From Amoeboaphelidium occidentale (lineage: Eukaryota > Aphelidiomycota > Aphelidea), in NCBI GenBank assembly GCA_023515795.1, contig JALGPX010000005.1, forward strand, positions 41,417 to 105,416: 64,000 nucleotides of DNA. The letters run 5' to 3'. Under the pieces are notes generated by a model. It was not told where the DNA came from and searched no databases. It worked only from the letters and a program-made list of their open reading frames with translations. The stretch's first letter is position 1; each line of letters starts with the position of its first letter. The translations under genes were made by a program, and so were the position numbers. Shown piece by piece: positions 31,513 to 40,536 of the stretch.

Positions 31513-33465
31513 ATGATTTACAGAACTGAAAGCAGCAATAATTTACTAATTCAACATTATGAATCTACACTGACTCTAATTAACACTTCTACTCCATCAT
31601 TAAAGAAGAAGAACCTAACTGCTACGACTGCATCCTCACTAATAAACTCAGATTCATCTATCCACCCCTTTCAACAGGGCGTGTTGGTTCAGAATAAGAA
31701 CAGCATAGAAGAAATACTCTTTAGTAATGGAAGACACAGACTAATTGAACCATTGGAATTGAAGGCTGATGAGAATCGTTCTATTCTGTTGAGTTTCTAT
31801 GGAAAACAGCAACAACAGTTGTTCTTGAATGTTGTAATGTCTAATGGTGAACTGTTGAGAATTAATACTTTTACTAATAATAATTGTGAAAAGATTATGG
31901 AAAGAAGGTCTTTTAAAAGCAGTAAAGGGAATCAGAGTACCAACAAGAAGGGATACTTTATAGAAGATTACAATGAAGATGGTGAAGAGGAAGAAGAAGA
32001 TATTAGAAAAGTATACTTAAAGAAATCCTCTACTGATAAAGAAGAAGATTCTTACTTATACTTTTTACTGGATAATGACTTGATTGTGAAGAAGAGTGCG
32101 GAATCTTATGTGACTATTGAAGAGTATAACATTCCTCCTCCTCCTGAAATTGAAGACAACTTCATAGTAAATGACTTTAGTGTTCATTCATATTCTGATT
32201 CTACTACTGCTACTTCTACAAATGATGATGATGATGAATTGAGTCTGGATATTATAATTATACAGAGTTCTTGTTCATCTTCTACAACAGCAGCAACAAC
32301 AAATCTGTCCTTGTATCTTCCTATTGATGATGGTGAATTATTACTCTTGACCAGAATCATTATACCCTTTATCGATGAAGGAATATCATATCAATTACAC
32401 AATTCATTATTATTTCTTCTTTTACCAACAATTAATAATAATTCTTCAAGACTGATGGTTTATGATTTACATTTGGATTCAATTACACAATTCTATACTT
32501 CTAATGAATCTCTTGCGTTTACTAAACCTGAGTTGGTTTCTTGTGTGGAATTCAATTGTCCTGTTGAATCATTTGTAGTTTATAATGATTTACTAAAGGG
32601 ATTAGTAATGTATTATGAGAATGCACTGAATAAGAAAGTAGAAGAGTATTCATTAGATTATCTTCTATTGTACAAAGTATTTATACCCACAAAAGATTCT
32701 TCTATTTCTAAGCAGCAGCAGCAGCAAGAAGAAGAAGAAGAAGAGATGGAAGAAAATCTACTAAGATTGTCCCCACTTCAACAACACTTTTCTGCTTTTG
32801 TAAAGAAATTCCAAACATCTTCTGATGGTGTTGAGATTGAATTCAAGAGATTGTTGTTGCAATTAAAGATTAAACAGGAATCTTCTGCTGGTATTGAAGA
32901 AAGTTATCCACACTTTCTCTCAAAGCAAGAAGGAGTCTACAATGATCATTTAATGGAAACAAGAAAGATAATTAAACAAATAATGAGTGAATATCTGACT
33001 GCATTACAAACAAGAAAGGAATTGATTCAGCAGCAATTGCAATTGAGTAGTGAATTATTATTAGGATTGCCTGATAGTTATGATCCGGTTGGGGCTGAAG
33101 TGCTGCAAAAGAGACTGGAGAAATTACTTGCAAATTCTGAGAGACTTGACAAGAGATCGACGCTGTTGTTGTCCATTTGTATGGATTTAATGTATCCGCT
33201 GTTGAGTGATTCAGAACAGAAGTTTAAGGCAGAGATTGTTTCTTTTAAGAAGAGAGTTGATAGAATTAGGAATGATTTGGTGAAATACAGAAACATAATT
33301 GTAAAGTATGGATTCAGTACTAAAGAGCAAGTAGAACATCCTGAAGTAAATTCTGTTCATAATATTCCTGTAATGATGAGTGGATTAGAAAAGAATCAAC
33401 AGTTTCTAAAAAAGGTTTGTGATAAAGTCAAGGAGATTGAACAAAAGATGGAATTAATAGAATAA
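31513..33465 (+). CDS. Nup88/Nup82-like nucleoporin (putative)
   Basis: Single exon, 650 aa. The first two thirds are beta-strand-rich with loose propeller-like phrases (LLSFYGKQQ, LLNVVMSNGELLRINTF, LMVYDLHLDSITQFY). They are interrupted by low-complexity acidic and Ser/Thr tracts, including a Gln5-Glu7 run. The last 200 residues are long coiled coils, ending RSTLLLSICMDLMYPLLSDS followed by EQKFKAEIVSFKKRVDRI. This recalls the LPxLSDAExxFxxEL phrase at the coiled-coil end of Nup88, and a propeller plus C-terminal coil is the Nup88/Nup82 layout. Divergence is strong, so this is tentative. It follows DMC1 by 51 bp. Confidence 0.45.
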   Translation: MIYRTESSNNLLIQHYESTLTLINTSTPSLKKKNLTATTASSLINSDSSIHPFQQGVLVQNKNSIEEILFSNGRHRLIEPLELKADENRSILLSFYGKQQQQLFLNVVMSNGELLRINTFTNNNCEKIMERRSFKSSKGNQSTNKKGYFIEDYNEDGEEEEEDIRKVYLKKSSTDKEEDSYLYFLLDNDLIVKKSAESYVTIEEYNIPPPPEIEDNFIVNDFSVHSYSDSTTATSTNDDDDELSLDIIIIQSSCSSSTTAATTNLSLYLPIDDGELLLLTRIIIPFIDEGISYQLHNSLLFLLLPTINNNSSRLMVYDLHLDSITQFYTSNESLAFTKPELVSCVEFNCPVESFVVYNDLLKGLVMYYENALNKKVEEYSLDYLLLYKVFIPTKDSSISKQQQQQEEEEEEMEENLLRLSPLQQHFSAFVKKFQTSSDGVEIEFKRLLLQLKIKQESSAGIEESYPHFLSKQEGVYNDHLMETRKIIKQIMSEYLTALQTRKELIQQQLQLSSELLLGLPDSYDPVGAEVLQKRLEKLLANSERLDKRSTLLLSICMDLMYPLLSDSEQKFKAEIVSFKKRVDRIRNDLVKYRNIIVKYGFSTKEQVEHPEVNSVHNIPVMMSGLEKNQQFLKKVCDKVKEIEQKMELIE

Positions 33466-33480
33466 TTCTGTAAAAAAAAT

Positions 33481-33704
33481 TTATTTGGCGCGGTGCGGTG
33501 ATCCTTCGGGTGTTAATTTCAAGTCACCAGATTCTTCTTGGACTGTGTCTTTGCCCTTCTTTACCAGAAATGATAATTCTAATTACAATTAAGTCTGTGT
33601 CAGAATCGTTCAAATCTACGATATGCTGCGACGCCTAAAACGAGCATTGCCATTGGTGCCAGTTCAGGGTCGATTTTAATGAATTCTCTAATTTTTCTAA
33701 GCAT
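33481..33704 (-). CDS. Small membrane protein, B12D/NDUFA4 (MLRQ)-like
   Basis: A 59-codon gene in two exons, 33620..33704 and 33481..33578, around a 41-nt intron. The spliced product begins MLRKIREFIKIDPELAPMAM and continues into a hydrophobic stretch (LVLGVAAYQLSFLV), then a charged hydrophilic tail ending in SPHRAK. One short N-terminal membrane helix preceded by a basic segment and an x-xP-ELAP-type turn is the form of MLRQ/B12D proteins of mitochondrial complex IV or I. The intron has a normal GTAGAT donor and TTAG acceptor and the frame is conserved across it. Stop is 15 bp from the convergent Nup88-like gene. The family assignment is tentative; the gene model is firmer. Confidence 0.6.
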
Positions 33705-33950
33705 TATTTTATGTCCGTTGTAAAATGATTTGAAACTTTGAAAGAGTTTTGCGTGGATTTATCGCGCCAGTGTTTCTGATTGGTCGGAATGTTTTGATAC
33801 GCAACAGAATTAGAGTTTCATCTTCTTTGCTCGCTTCTTGTCACTGTTTTGCCATTACTCTGAGTAAATATGTTTTAGAATGTTTAAGATGAGACTTTAA
33901 ATGGATGTTTCAGATGGAGAAATTCAATTTCCGTACAGTGATCACTAGAA

Positions 33951-35315
33951 ATGTTACTGCTACTACAATTGCTTCTCGTGTTCTTGGTACTGGTGCAATA
34001 CACTCTAGCTCAACAACAGCAATGTTCATCTACAAGAATTAGGTATAATTGGTTTGATCTTCCTGCAGAGTACCAGCAGAGATACATTAGAGCAATGAAT
34101 ACACTTCATAGAGAATCAGATAGATACAATGCAATCACCAGAAGGCATGTTCAGAATGTTAATCAGTGGCACGGTCTTTCGGTGTTTTTACCGGCACACA
34201 GGGCAATGTTGTTGGAATTGGAACAAGCATTGAGGACTATTGATCCTGGTTTGGTTATTCCGTATTGGGATTGGAGCATAGACGCATCAGCTCCACATCA
34301 GAGTCGTATTTGGGAAACATATGGTAGATCACAGCCATATCAGTGTGTCACTCAGGGGGCATTTGCAAATTGGCAAGTTCCGCAACCGAATCCACATTGT
34401 GTTTCAAGAGGTATTGATTTTCAGAGTGGCACCGGAGCATGGTGGAGCTCAGAAGTTTTGGGTTTGCTGGTTAGAAACACGCCTGATTTCGGTCAATTCG
34501 CTTCAACATTGGAAAATTCTCCGCATAATCTTGTGCACTTGGCTATTGGGGGTGGTGGTAGCGGTGGTCAAGCGCCTGGCGATATGGCTTACAGAGATAT
34601 GTCACCTAATGATCCGTTATTCTATATGCATCACGGATTCGTTGATAAACTCTGGTTCGACTGGCAATCTTATCACAATCCACAGGGGGCTAACCGTTTC
34701 AGCGGTAATACGAATACTCAAATTCCTGGTTACTCTTACACAGTGGAAAATATTCTAAATACGAGAGACTTGTGTTACGTTTACGCTCCTCCAGGTACTG
34801 CCTTTTCTGGTCCTGAAGTTCCTAATGGAGGCGTGCCAACAAGTTCTTCCATCCCAGCACCTATACCGACTTCAACTACTTTTATAGCTCCCATGACAAC
34901 TACAGCTGTTGTTTCTACGCCTGGAGTACAAACTCCAACTATCTCAGTTATCGTGATACCAACAGCATCAGTCACACTACCACCAGTACAAATATCAAGT
35001 ACTGTGCCGCCTTCTCCGCCGGATATTTCAGTTACAATTCCTGTTTCTGTGCCAATTTCAACTATCAACATACCAAGCACGCCTCCTCCAGAAATTATAC
35101 CAATTTCAACTGTTGCTCCGATAGTTCCAACAGAAACATTAGCCACGCTTCATCCTCCAGAACATCCTCCTACTGATCAGAAATGCAATGACACAATTCC
35201 TTGTGTTGGAAAGTATTGTGGAAAGAAGGCAATACCTTATCTCGACCAATGCAAGGATCAAAAGATCATTTGCGTGAACCAATACCTGGTAGAATTGTTG
35301 AATGCACTTAAATAG
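33951..35315 (+). CDS. Secreted tyrosinase 1
   Basis: Single exon, 454 aa. Signal peptide residues 1-20. Type-3 copper site complete: CuA H66, H74 and H83 (RRHV, QWHGLSVFLPAHR), CuB H192 and H196 (HNLVHLAIGG) and a third histidine at 227/228 (DPLFYMHHGFVDKLW). After the core comes a Pro/Thr/Ser/Val-rich stalk (about 290-410), then a short domain with six cysteines (CNDTIPCVGKYC...C...C) that is not seen in its neighbours. Tyrosinases oxidise monophenols and diphenols to quinones, giving melanin or protein cross-links. First of four tandem paralogues. There is no membrane tail, so it is probably released or wall-bound. No introns. Confidence 0.93.
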   Translation: MLLLLQLLLVFLVLVQYTLAQQQQCSSTRIRYNWFDLPAEYQQRYIRAMNTLHRESDRYNAITRRHVQNVNQWHGLSVFLPAHRAMLLELEQALRTIDPGLVIPYWDWSIDASAPHQSRIWETYGRSQPYQCVTQGAFANWQVPQPNPHCVSRGIDFQSGTGAWWSSEVLGLLVRNTPDFGQFASTLENSPHNLVHLAIGGGGSGGQAPGDMAYRDMSPNDPLFYMHHGFVDKLWFDWQSYHNPQGANRFSGNTNTQIPGYSYTVENILNTRDLCYVYAPPGTAFSGPEVPNGGVPTSSSIPAPIPTSTTFIAPMTTTAVVSTPGVQTPTISVIVIPTASVTLPPVQISSTVPPSPPDISVTIPVSVPISTINIPSTPPPEIIPISTVAPIVPTETLATLHPPEHPPTDQKCNDTIPCVGKYCGKKAIPYLDQCKDQKIICVNQYLVELLNALK

Positions 35316-35323
35316 ATTTAGAT

Positions 35324-35842
35324 TTATTTCTTACCTTTGTAAGATGATATTATTGCATGAACATCCCTATTTGTAACATTTTTGGAGTATTTGTAATGGC
35401 GCATACATTTGTGCTTCTGCTTATTCAAGATCTCTAAATCGATGATAACTTGTTCCATATGCTTTCGTATGCTTTCCTTTAGAGTATCAAAGTAATTCTC
35501 TTTGAAGCGTTTGGTGCCGTACACTTCACGAGCGATCTTTCGTAGTGTTTGCCTTCTGAAAAACATGCCACCTTTGGCAAGGCCGTACTTCTTCCGCGTA
35601 GATGGCGTTTGTTCGTGTTCCATAGTATCAGCGTTGTCGTTTATTTCTATTCTATGCCTTAATGCAAGGGCTTTCGATTCTCTAAGAGCCTCTTTGTCTT
35701 GTAGTAACATATTTTGAGAGAACAAAGTCTTTGTGCCCCGAAGAGAGGAAACTCCATAGCAAGATGTGAATTCCCGCTTCTCAAGGGCATCATGAAACGC
35801 GCAAATTTCCTCTATAGCCCATTGGACGCCGCGATGGTTCAT
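35324..35842 (-). CDS. Histone-fold-like nuclear protein
   Basis: Single exon; the ATG at 35842 gives 172 aa, and the frame is open to 35866. The C-terminal 90 residues read FRRQTLRKIAREVYGTKRF, ENYFDTLKESIRKHMEQVII, then DLEILNKQKHKC, and after a short insert NVTNRDVHAI. The order IRK-ARE-xxxKR, Y-DTL-ESIRKH-E-VIxD and KxVTxxDVHA mirrors helices 1, 2 and 3 of histone H4/CENP-type folds (compare RRLARRGGVKR and KTVTAMDVVYAL). An insert of about 12 residues before helix 3 separates it from core histones. The basic, Ser/Thr-rich N terminus is compatible with DNA or chromatin binding. It lies antisense within the tyrosinase cluster and ends 8 bp from tyrosinase 1. Family (H4 variant, CENP or TAF type) undecided. 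Confidence 0.45.
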   Translation of the reverse strand: MNHRGVQWAIEEICAFHDALEKREFTSCYGVSSLRGTKTLFSQNMLLQDKEALRESKALALRHRIEINDNADTMEHEQTPSTRKKYGLAKGGMFFRRQTLRKIAREVYGTKRFKENYFDTLKESIRKHMEQVIIDLEILNKQKHKCMRHYKYSKNVTNRDVHAIISSYKGKK

Positions 35843-35945
35843 AATATCAAGGATCAAAACGATCAAAACTCGTGTTTCATGTCACGATTGATGGCTGTTT
35901 CAGTTTCAGGACGGAATTCTACGCTGAATTTCTTTTTATCATAGA

Positions 35946-37013
35946 ATGAAAGACTTAATATACGCGCTTGCGGCTTTAGCCCTGCTCTCTTTAAGGTGCA
36001 TTGCTACAGATAGATGTTGCACGGTTGATACAAGAAAAGACTGGGCTAATGTGACTCCGGAAGATCACGACGCTTTTATTTCTGGTCTTAGCTATCTGAA
36101 ATCACAGGGATTTTATGATGCTTTTATTGGGAGGTATGTGAATGAGTGCGGCACTTGGAACTCTGCAAACGACTATCTACAAGGAAGCAGACGATATCTT
36201 CAGATACTACAAGAAGCATTAAGAGCGATTGATCCAAAAATTGTGCTTTCATACATCAATTTTACTTCTATTGCGAATGCTCATGATGGTGCAGCTTCTT
36301 CTAAATTTGGCAAATGTGATCAAAACGATTGTGTTGTCTCAGACAAATTTCGCGACTGGCTTCCTTCTGATGGTTGCTTAAAGCGTAATGTTGCATTCTT
36401 GAAGGACTTTCCATACAAAAACTCAATATCTGATGCAACAGATTTTGATCAGTTTGGCTCTTTAATGCGCAAAGCCATTTCGGGCTTCCTTGGTGGAAAT
36501 TTTGATAATGCTCGAATGGATCCGATGTTTGTTCCATCACTAGTCTACCAGGACTTCCTATGGGAGGCGTGGATGAGAAAAAACAAGAAAGGGCATCATT
36601 GCGTCAACTTATGTTATGACTATGACAACTCTGGAAGCTCGTTTATAGATTTTGGGCCAGGAACTGTTACTTCAGGAACCTCTGGAAGATCATCAGATGT
36701 AGAAATATCTGATGGTGGTAATGAGGCTATAAACAAAACTTCTGGGGGCTCAATTACATCACCAATAGGCGTAGACGGAAAGGCAATTTCACCTACAGGA
36801 ACCTCATCAGGTATAAATGGACGAGATCTAAATTCTGACAAGAATGGCGGCAATTCTAATAATACAGCAAGGCATCCTGCTAGCAACACAACGTCAACAA
36901 TAAGCATTAGTCCAACAGCTTCACCTAGCTTAGTTGTATCGAGCGCATACAGTGTTACTGCGTCAACATTAACTCTGATACCAATCTGTTTGATCTTGCT
37001 TGTTTCAACGTGA
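35946..37013 (+). CDS. Tyrosinase-like protein lacking all copper ligands
   Basis: Single exon, 355 aa, intact frame. Signal peptide residues 1-20, Ser/Thr/Gly/Asn-rich stalk (about 220-325), and a hydrophobic C terminus (SVTASTLTLIPICLILLVST) typical of GPI attachment. The first 210 residues align with tyrosinases 1 and 3 in order: TPEDHDAFI...LKSQ, then EALRAIDPKIVLSYINF for EALRxxDPxxVxPYWD. At the copper positions GRYV replaces xRHV, TWNS replaces QWHG and QGSR replaces PAHR. The CuB HxxxH and DP-F--HH are replaced by RKAIS and DPMFVPSLVY. It cannot hold copper by the usual ligands and is best seen as a secreted, surface-anchored pseudoenzyme with a binding, structural or regulatory role. 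Confidence 0.8.
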   Translation: MKDLIYALAALALLSLRCIATDRCCTVDTRKDWANVTPEDHDAFISGLSYLKSQGFYDAFIGRYVNECGTWNSANDYLQGSRRYLQILQEALRAIDPKIVLSYINFTSIANAHDGAASSKFGKCDQNDCVVSDKFRDWLPSDGCLKRNVAFLKDFPYKNSISDATDFDQFGSLMRKAISGFLGGNFDNARMDPMFVPSLVYQDFLWEAWMRKNKKGHHCVNLCYDYDNSGSSFIDFGPGTVTSGTSGRSSDVEISDGGNEAINKTSGGSITSPIGVDGKAISPTGTSSGINGRDLNSDKNGGNSNNTARHPASNTTSTISISPTASPSLVVSSAYSVTASTLTLIPICLILLVST

Positions 37014-37097
37014 AACACTCTTGAAACCCTTTAGAAGTCAGATAAATAGACCGATACACTCTACATTTTATTTCTATAATCTACACATCCTTTTACA

Positions 37098-37400
37098 ATG
37101 AAGTGTCTTTCACGTGCTTACATGTTCATCGCTGCTGCAGTATTGATGCTCTCAGTCAATGCTTCGCCAATACCTCAAGAATCGTCCTTATTCGCAGGAA
37201 CAGAAAAATGCGACTGTGTTGGGTGTGAATTGACTGCTGCAGAACGTGCCGCATGTGACGCACAAGCACATATGCATTTACTGACATCTATGGCGAACTC
37301 ACAGAGTGGCATTCAAGCATCACAATCTGGCCGCTCGATGCCTGTTTCAAATAACTCTGATCCTGCAGCAGGAGATTTTGTCATCATGCCACCACAATAA
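37098..37400 (+). CDS. Small secreted cysteine-containing protein
   Basis: Single exon, 100 aa. Signal peptide with cleavage after VNA (MKCLSRAYMFIAAAVLMLSV...). The mature part carries CDCVGCELTAAERAAC, four cysteines that could form two disulfides, followed by a polar Ser/Gln/Asn tail. No family recognised. It sits between two tyrosinase-type genes on the same strand. A GATAAATA at about 37041 may be its TATA element, 57 bp upstream of the ATG. Confidence 0.6.
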   Translation: MKCLSRAYMFIAAAVLMLSVNASPIPQESSLFAGTEKCDCVGCELTAAERAACDAQAHMHLLTSMANSQSGIQASQSGRSMPVSNNSDPAAGDFVIMPPQ

Positions 37401-37727
37401 ATACAATTGATAACTGTGCCAGTCCTAATATTCAGAGCTCAAGCTCAAGCTTCTACACACACTGCGAGCTGGAGTGCGAATGCGCGCAAGTTGAGGGTTA
37501 AAAGCCTTATAACCTGCTACTTAATAGATATTCCAGGTTCGTGGCGTAAGCGTTTCTATGGGAACACAAACTTTTGCTACTTAGCGCACAAGTCAAATTC
37601 TTCACACGAGATTGGCTCATGATTGTGAGTACAACATGTTTCACAACGATTATAATGCCAAGCTTGTTAAACGAGTTCCGTATTGTCTTCTTATTGTGAT
37701 ATAATTAATTTGTACTGAATACCATTA
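37401..37727. other. Intergenic region, 327 bp, no feature seen
   Basis: Spacer between the small secreted protein and tyrosinase 3, presumably holding the 3' end of the former and the promoter of the latter. Open frames here lack a plausible start, signal peptide or splice support. There is no tRNA-like internal promoter pair. Confidence 0.5.
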
Positions 37728-39967
37728 ATGATTTTGTCTAAAGTATCGAGTATTCTGGCGTTGGTTATTCTCGCAGCGTCGCAGGTTGCTGCACAAGCTT
37801 CTCTTCCAAACTGTCGCGGGAGGATTCGTATTAGATATGAATGGCGTGATCTTCCAAGAAATGAACAGCAAAGATATCTCAATGCGGTTGTGAGATTGCA
37901 TAGAGAGAGAAATAATTTTGAGCGGTTCACACAACAGCACAGAAGATTCTTTTCACAGTGGCATGGTAGTGGCATGTTTCTTCCAGCTCACAGAGCTCTT
38001 TTGAACGAGTTTGAGGAAGCATTGCGTCAGGTCGATCCTGATGTTGTGGTTCCATATTGGGATGAAGGGTTGGACGCTAGCAATGCACTCAATGCTGTAA
38101 TTTGGCGAGACTTTGGCACTGTTACGAGAGGAACATGTGTTACCGATGGTGCTTTTGCTAATTGGCCATTGAGGATCCCTAACCCCCATTGTTTGACAAG
38201 AAACTCCACAAGTGTCGATGCTACGTTAGACTCAGCTGAACAAGTTAACCGTCTAATCGTAACAGCACCAAACTACGCTGCGTTCAGAGATGAAATGGAA
38301 AATGTCATTCACACGAGATTGCACATCCTGGTGGGAGGTCCTGAGGGAACGGGTGACATGGTTTACGATTTCTCTCCTAATGATCCTATTTTCATGCAGC
38401 ATCATGCATACGTTGATAAAGTATGGAATAATTATCAGCTGTTTGCTCCAAATCGCTTCACTGAGTACAATGGAAATGTGAATGCTAACATTCCTGGATA
38501 TAATTACAGAGTTCGTGATGTTTTTGACACCAGAAATTTATGCTTTGTTTACGCAGAACCTGGAACAGCTTACAGAGGTAATTATGTTGACGGTCCTAGT
38601 TCATCAACAACCATGATTGTAACTTCATCTACCAGAGTTGCAACATCTTCTACCAGAGCAGTTACTTCTTCAACAAGGATTGGAACATCGTCTACCAGAG
38701 TTGCAACATCAACAACCGGAGTTGCAACATCGTCTATTCGAAGCTCTTCCTTGGGATCAAGCACTCGCGTTACGACATCTTCTTTGGCTCCAAGCTCCAN
38801 GGTCCTAGTTCATCAACAACCATGATTGTAACTTCATCTACCAGAGTTGCAACATCTTCTACCAGAGCAGTTACTTCGTCAACAAGGATTGCAACATCAA
38901 CAACCGGAGTTGCGACATCTTCAACCAGAGTTGCAACATCGTCTATTCGAAGCTCTTCCTTGGGATCAAGCACTCGCGTTACGACATCTTCTTTGGCTCC
39001 AAGCTCCACAAGAACTTCAGGTGGCATCTCAACAACCTCGAGCTCAGCCGGAACGTCTACTCTTGCTCCAGGTTCATCAAGTGCAACTCGAACTTCTGTT
39101 GTCCCAACTGCAACTGTTCCGATCACCGGAAACTTGACTTCAACAACCAGAGCAGGTGGATCGACAATGGTTTATTCCGTTATTACTAACTACGTTGCAA
39201 GCACAAGGACTTATTACACTTCTGTTAATTTCTCCACAAAAATTGGTCCTACTGTGTATTTCAATTACTCGGAATCCTGGGACGACAGTATCAGCTACCA
39301 TCCTCACGTCACAACAAGCTTTTACTACGTTCCAATCCAAACAAGCAGTGCTGAGTATGTAACACCTTCTCCATCGACAAGAGGTCCGTCATCTACTGCA
39401 GCACCAACAGGAACATCCGTCGTCAGTCCTTCTTCTACTGTGTTGCCAACAATTGTCACCTCAGGCACTGTCATCTATCCAACACAGTCCTCTGCATTGC
39501 CGACAAACGCTCCAAATACGACTGTTGTCTATCCAACACAGTCTTCTCAACTATCAACCAACGCTCCTGCTACCACAGTTATCTACCCGACTCAAACTTC
39601 CAACATGTCTTCCATCTATCCTAATGCAACTTCAAGCGTGCAAGGAACTAGCACTGGTCTCCCTATTCCAACTTACTTCCCAGAGGTTTATGATTTCCAG
39701 TTCAAGCCAGAAAAGATCTATAAGCCTGTTGTAGTTGGAAGCACCACCAAATATGTTGCGCCAACTGGAGCTCCAACGTTTGCTCCTGTTCCTGAAAGAA
39801 AAGTCGATGTTCATGAAGTCAATTTTGCAAACACAAGCCCAGAACAGCCATTGGTTCAAGTTCACCCAGGAAAAGAATACGAAAACACATCTGTTAGTGC
39901 CGCAAGCTCGACTGTTGTGTTTTCATCTGCTGCAGTTATTTCCTTTATTATGGCGCTTTTCATGTGA
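37728..39967 (+). CDS. Secreted, mucin-stalked tyrosinase 3 with GPI-type tail
   Basis: One gene interrupted by an assembly join at 38800. Deleting one of the two 208-bp copies plus the N (209 nt) restores a single frame of 676 aa. Signal peptide residues 1-22. Copper ligands complete: H71, H79 and H88 (QQHRR, QWHG, PAHR), H195 and H199 (VIHTRLHILVGG) and H225/226 (FMQHHAYVDKVW). After the catalytic core comes a very long Ser/Thr stalk made of SSTRVATSSTRAVT-like repeats and then TVIYPTQSS-type repeats. A globular end domain follows, and finally a hydrophobic GPI-type tail (SAAVISFIMALFM). It is probably displayed on the cell surface or wall and heavily O-glycosylated. Closest to tyrosinase 1. 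Confidence 0.85.
38592..39008. repeat. Unmerged contig overlap (208-bp duplicate around one N)
   Basis: Bases 38592..38799 recur as 38801..39008 with a single N at 38800. Equal length but with several internal differences that shuffle the 15-18 bp Ser/Thr/Arg repeat units. The frame of the tyrosinase gene is lost at the join and restored if one copy is removed. An assembly join between two haplotypes or two repeat-collapsed contigs is the simplest reading. Confidence 0.85.
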
Positions 39968-40070
39968 AAGCGCGTCAATAAAATCTCGTTTGAAATTTCT
40001 TGTTTCAGAAATCGCGGTTTCACACAATCAAAACTCTCAATATTGTTTCATCTTTTCTAAACAGCAAGAG

Positions 40071-40334
40071 ATGTTGAAGTTATACTCAGTTCTGGCTATT
40101 ACTTGGTTGTTTTCCTTAAATGCATGCCAGCAATTGCCTCCGTTGCCTGATAGAATAAGCAATGAAACAATTGCCAGCAGAGGAATGAACTTCGAACATA
40201 TTCGTTCAGCAGAGAACTATTTGATAGGGCTTTACGATACTGCCTTAAGACTAAGAGCCTCTGGATCTCCAATTCCTGGTCCTGGTGAAATTGGCTCCGC
40301 TCAAGTCATGCAGCAACTCTTTGGATCGCGTTGA
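40071..40334 (+). CDS. Small secreted protein
   Basis: Single exon, 87 aa. Signal peptide MLKLYSVLAITWLFSLNAC, with a Cys at the end of the hydrophobic stretch, then PLPDRISNETIASRGMNFEH and a polar helix-prone tail with an N-glycosylation site (NET). No family recognised. The ATG at 40071 is the first in a region with no competing start. Between tyrosinases 3 and 4 on the same strand. Confidence 0.55.
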   Translation: MLKLYSVLAITWLFSLNACQQLPPLPDRISNETIASRGMNFEHIRSAENYLIGLYDTALRLRASGSPIPGPGEIGSAQVMQQLFGSR

Positions 40335-40536
40335 ACCAAGTAAAATAGATAAATCAATTAATCTTTCTATTTCCAAGAAGCACGATGTTGCGTTTTAAGA
40401 TTATTTATCGGAGTTTCGCAGGAATGCCTCTTACAAGCATCCAATGGAGATCACGATCCAAGTGATTGATGTAACATGAGTTGAATCCTGCCGTTATTTC
40501 AAGTTCGTGCTTTATTATTTTTTATAATTGACAGCT

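Noticed and set aside
35946-37013. Degenerate tyrosinase pseudogene
   Set aside because: The frame is intact over 355 codons, with a good signal peptide and GPI-type tail. Loss of the copper histidines alone does not make it a dead gene.
37407-37622. 71-codon plus-strand frame between tyrosinase-region genes
   Set aside because: No ATG start, no signal peptide, no splice support, and unremarkable composition. Treated as spacer.
38801-39967. A second, separate Ser/Thr-rich gene downstream of tyrosinase 3
   Set aside because: It has no signal peptide or natural start, and its first 200 bp repeat the end of the tyrosinase frame across an N. It is the continuation of the same gene.
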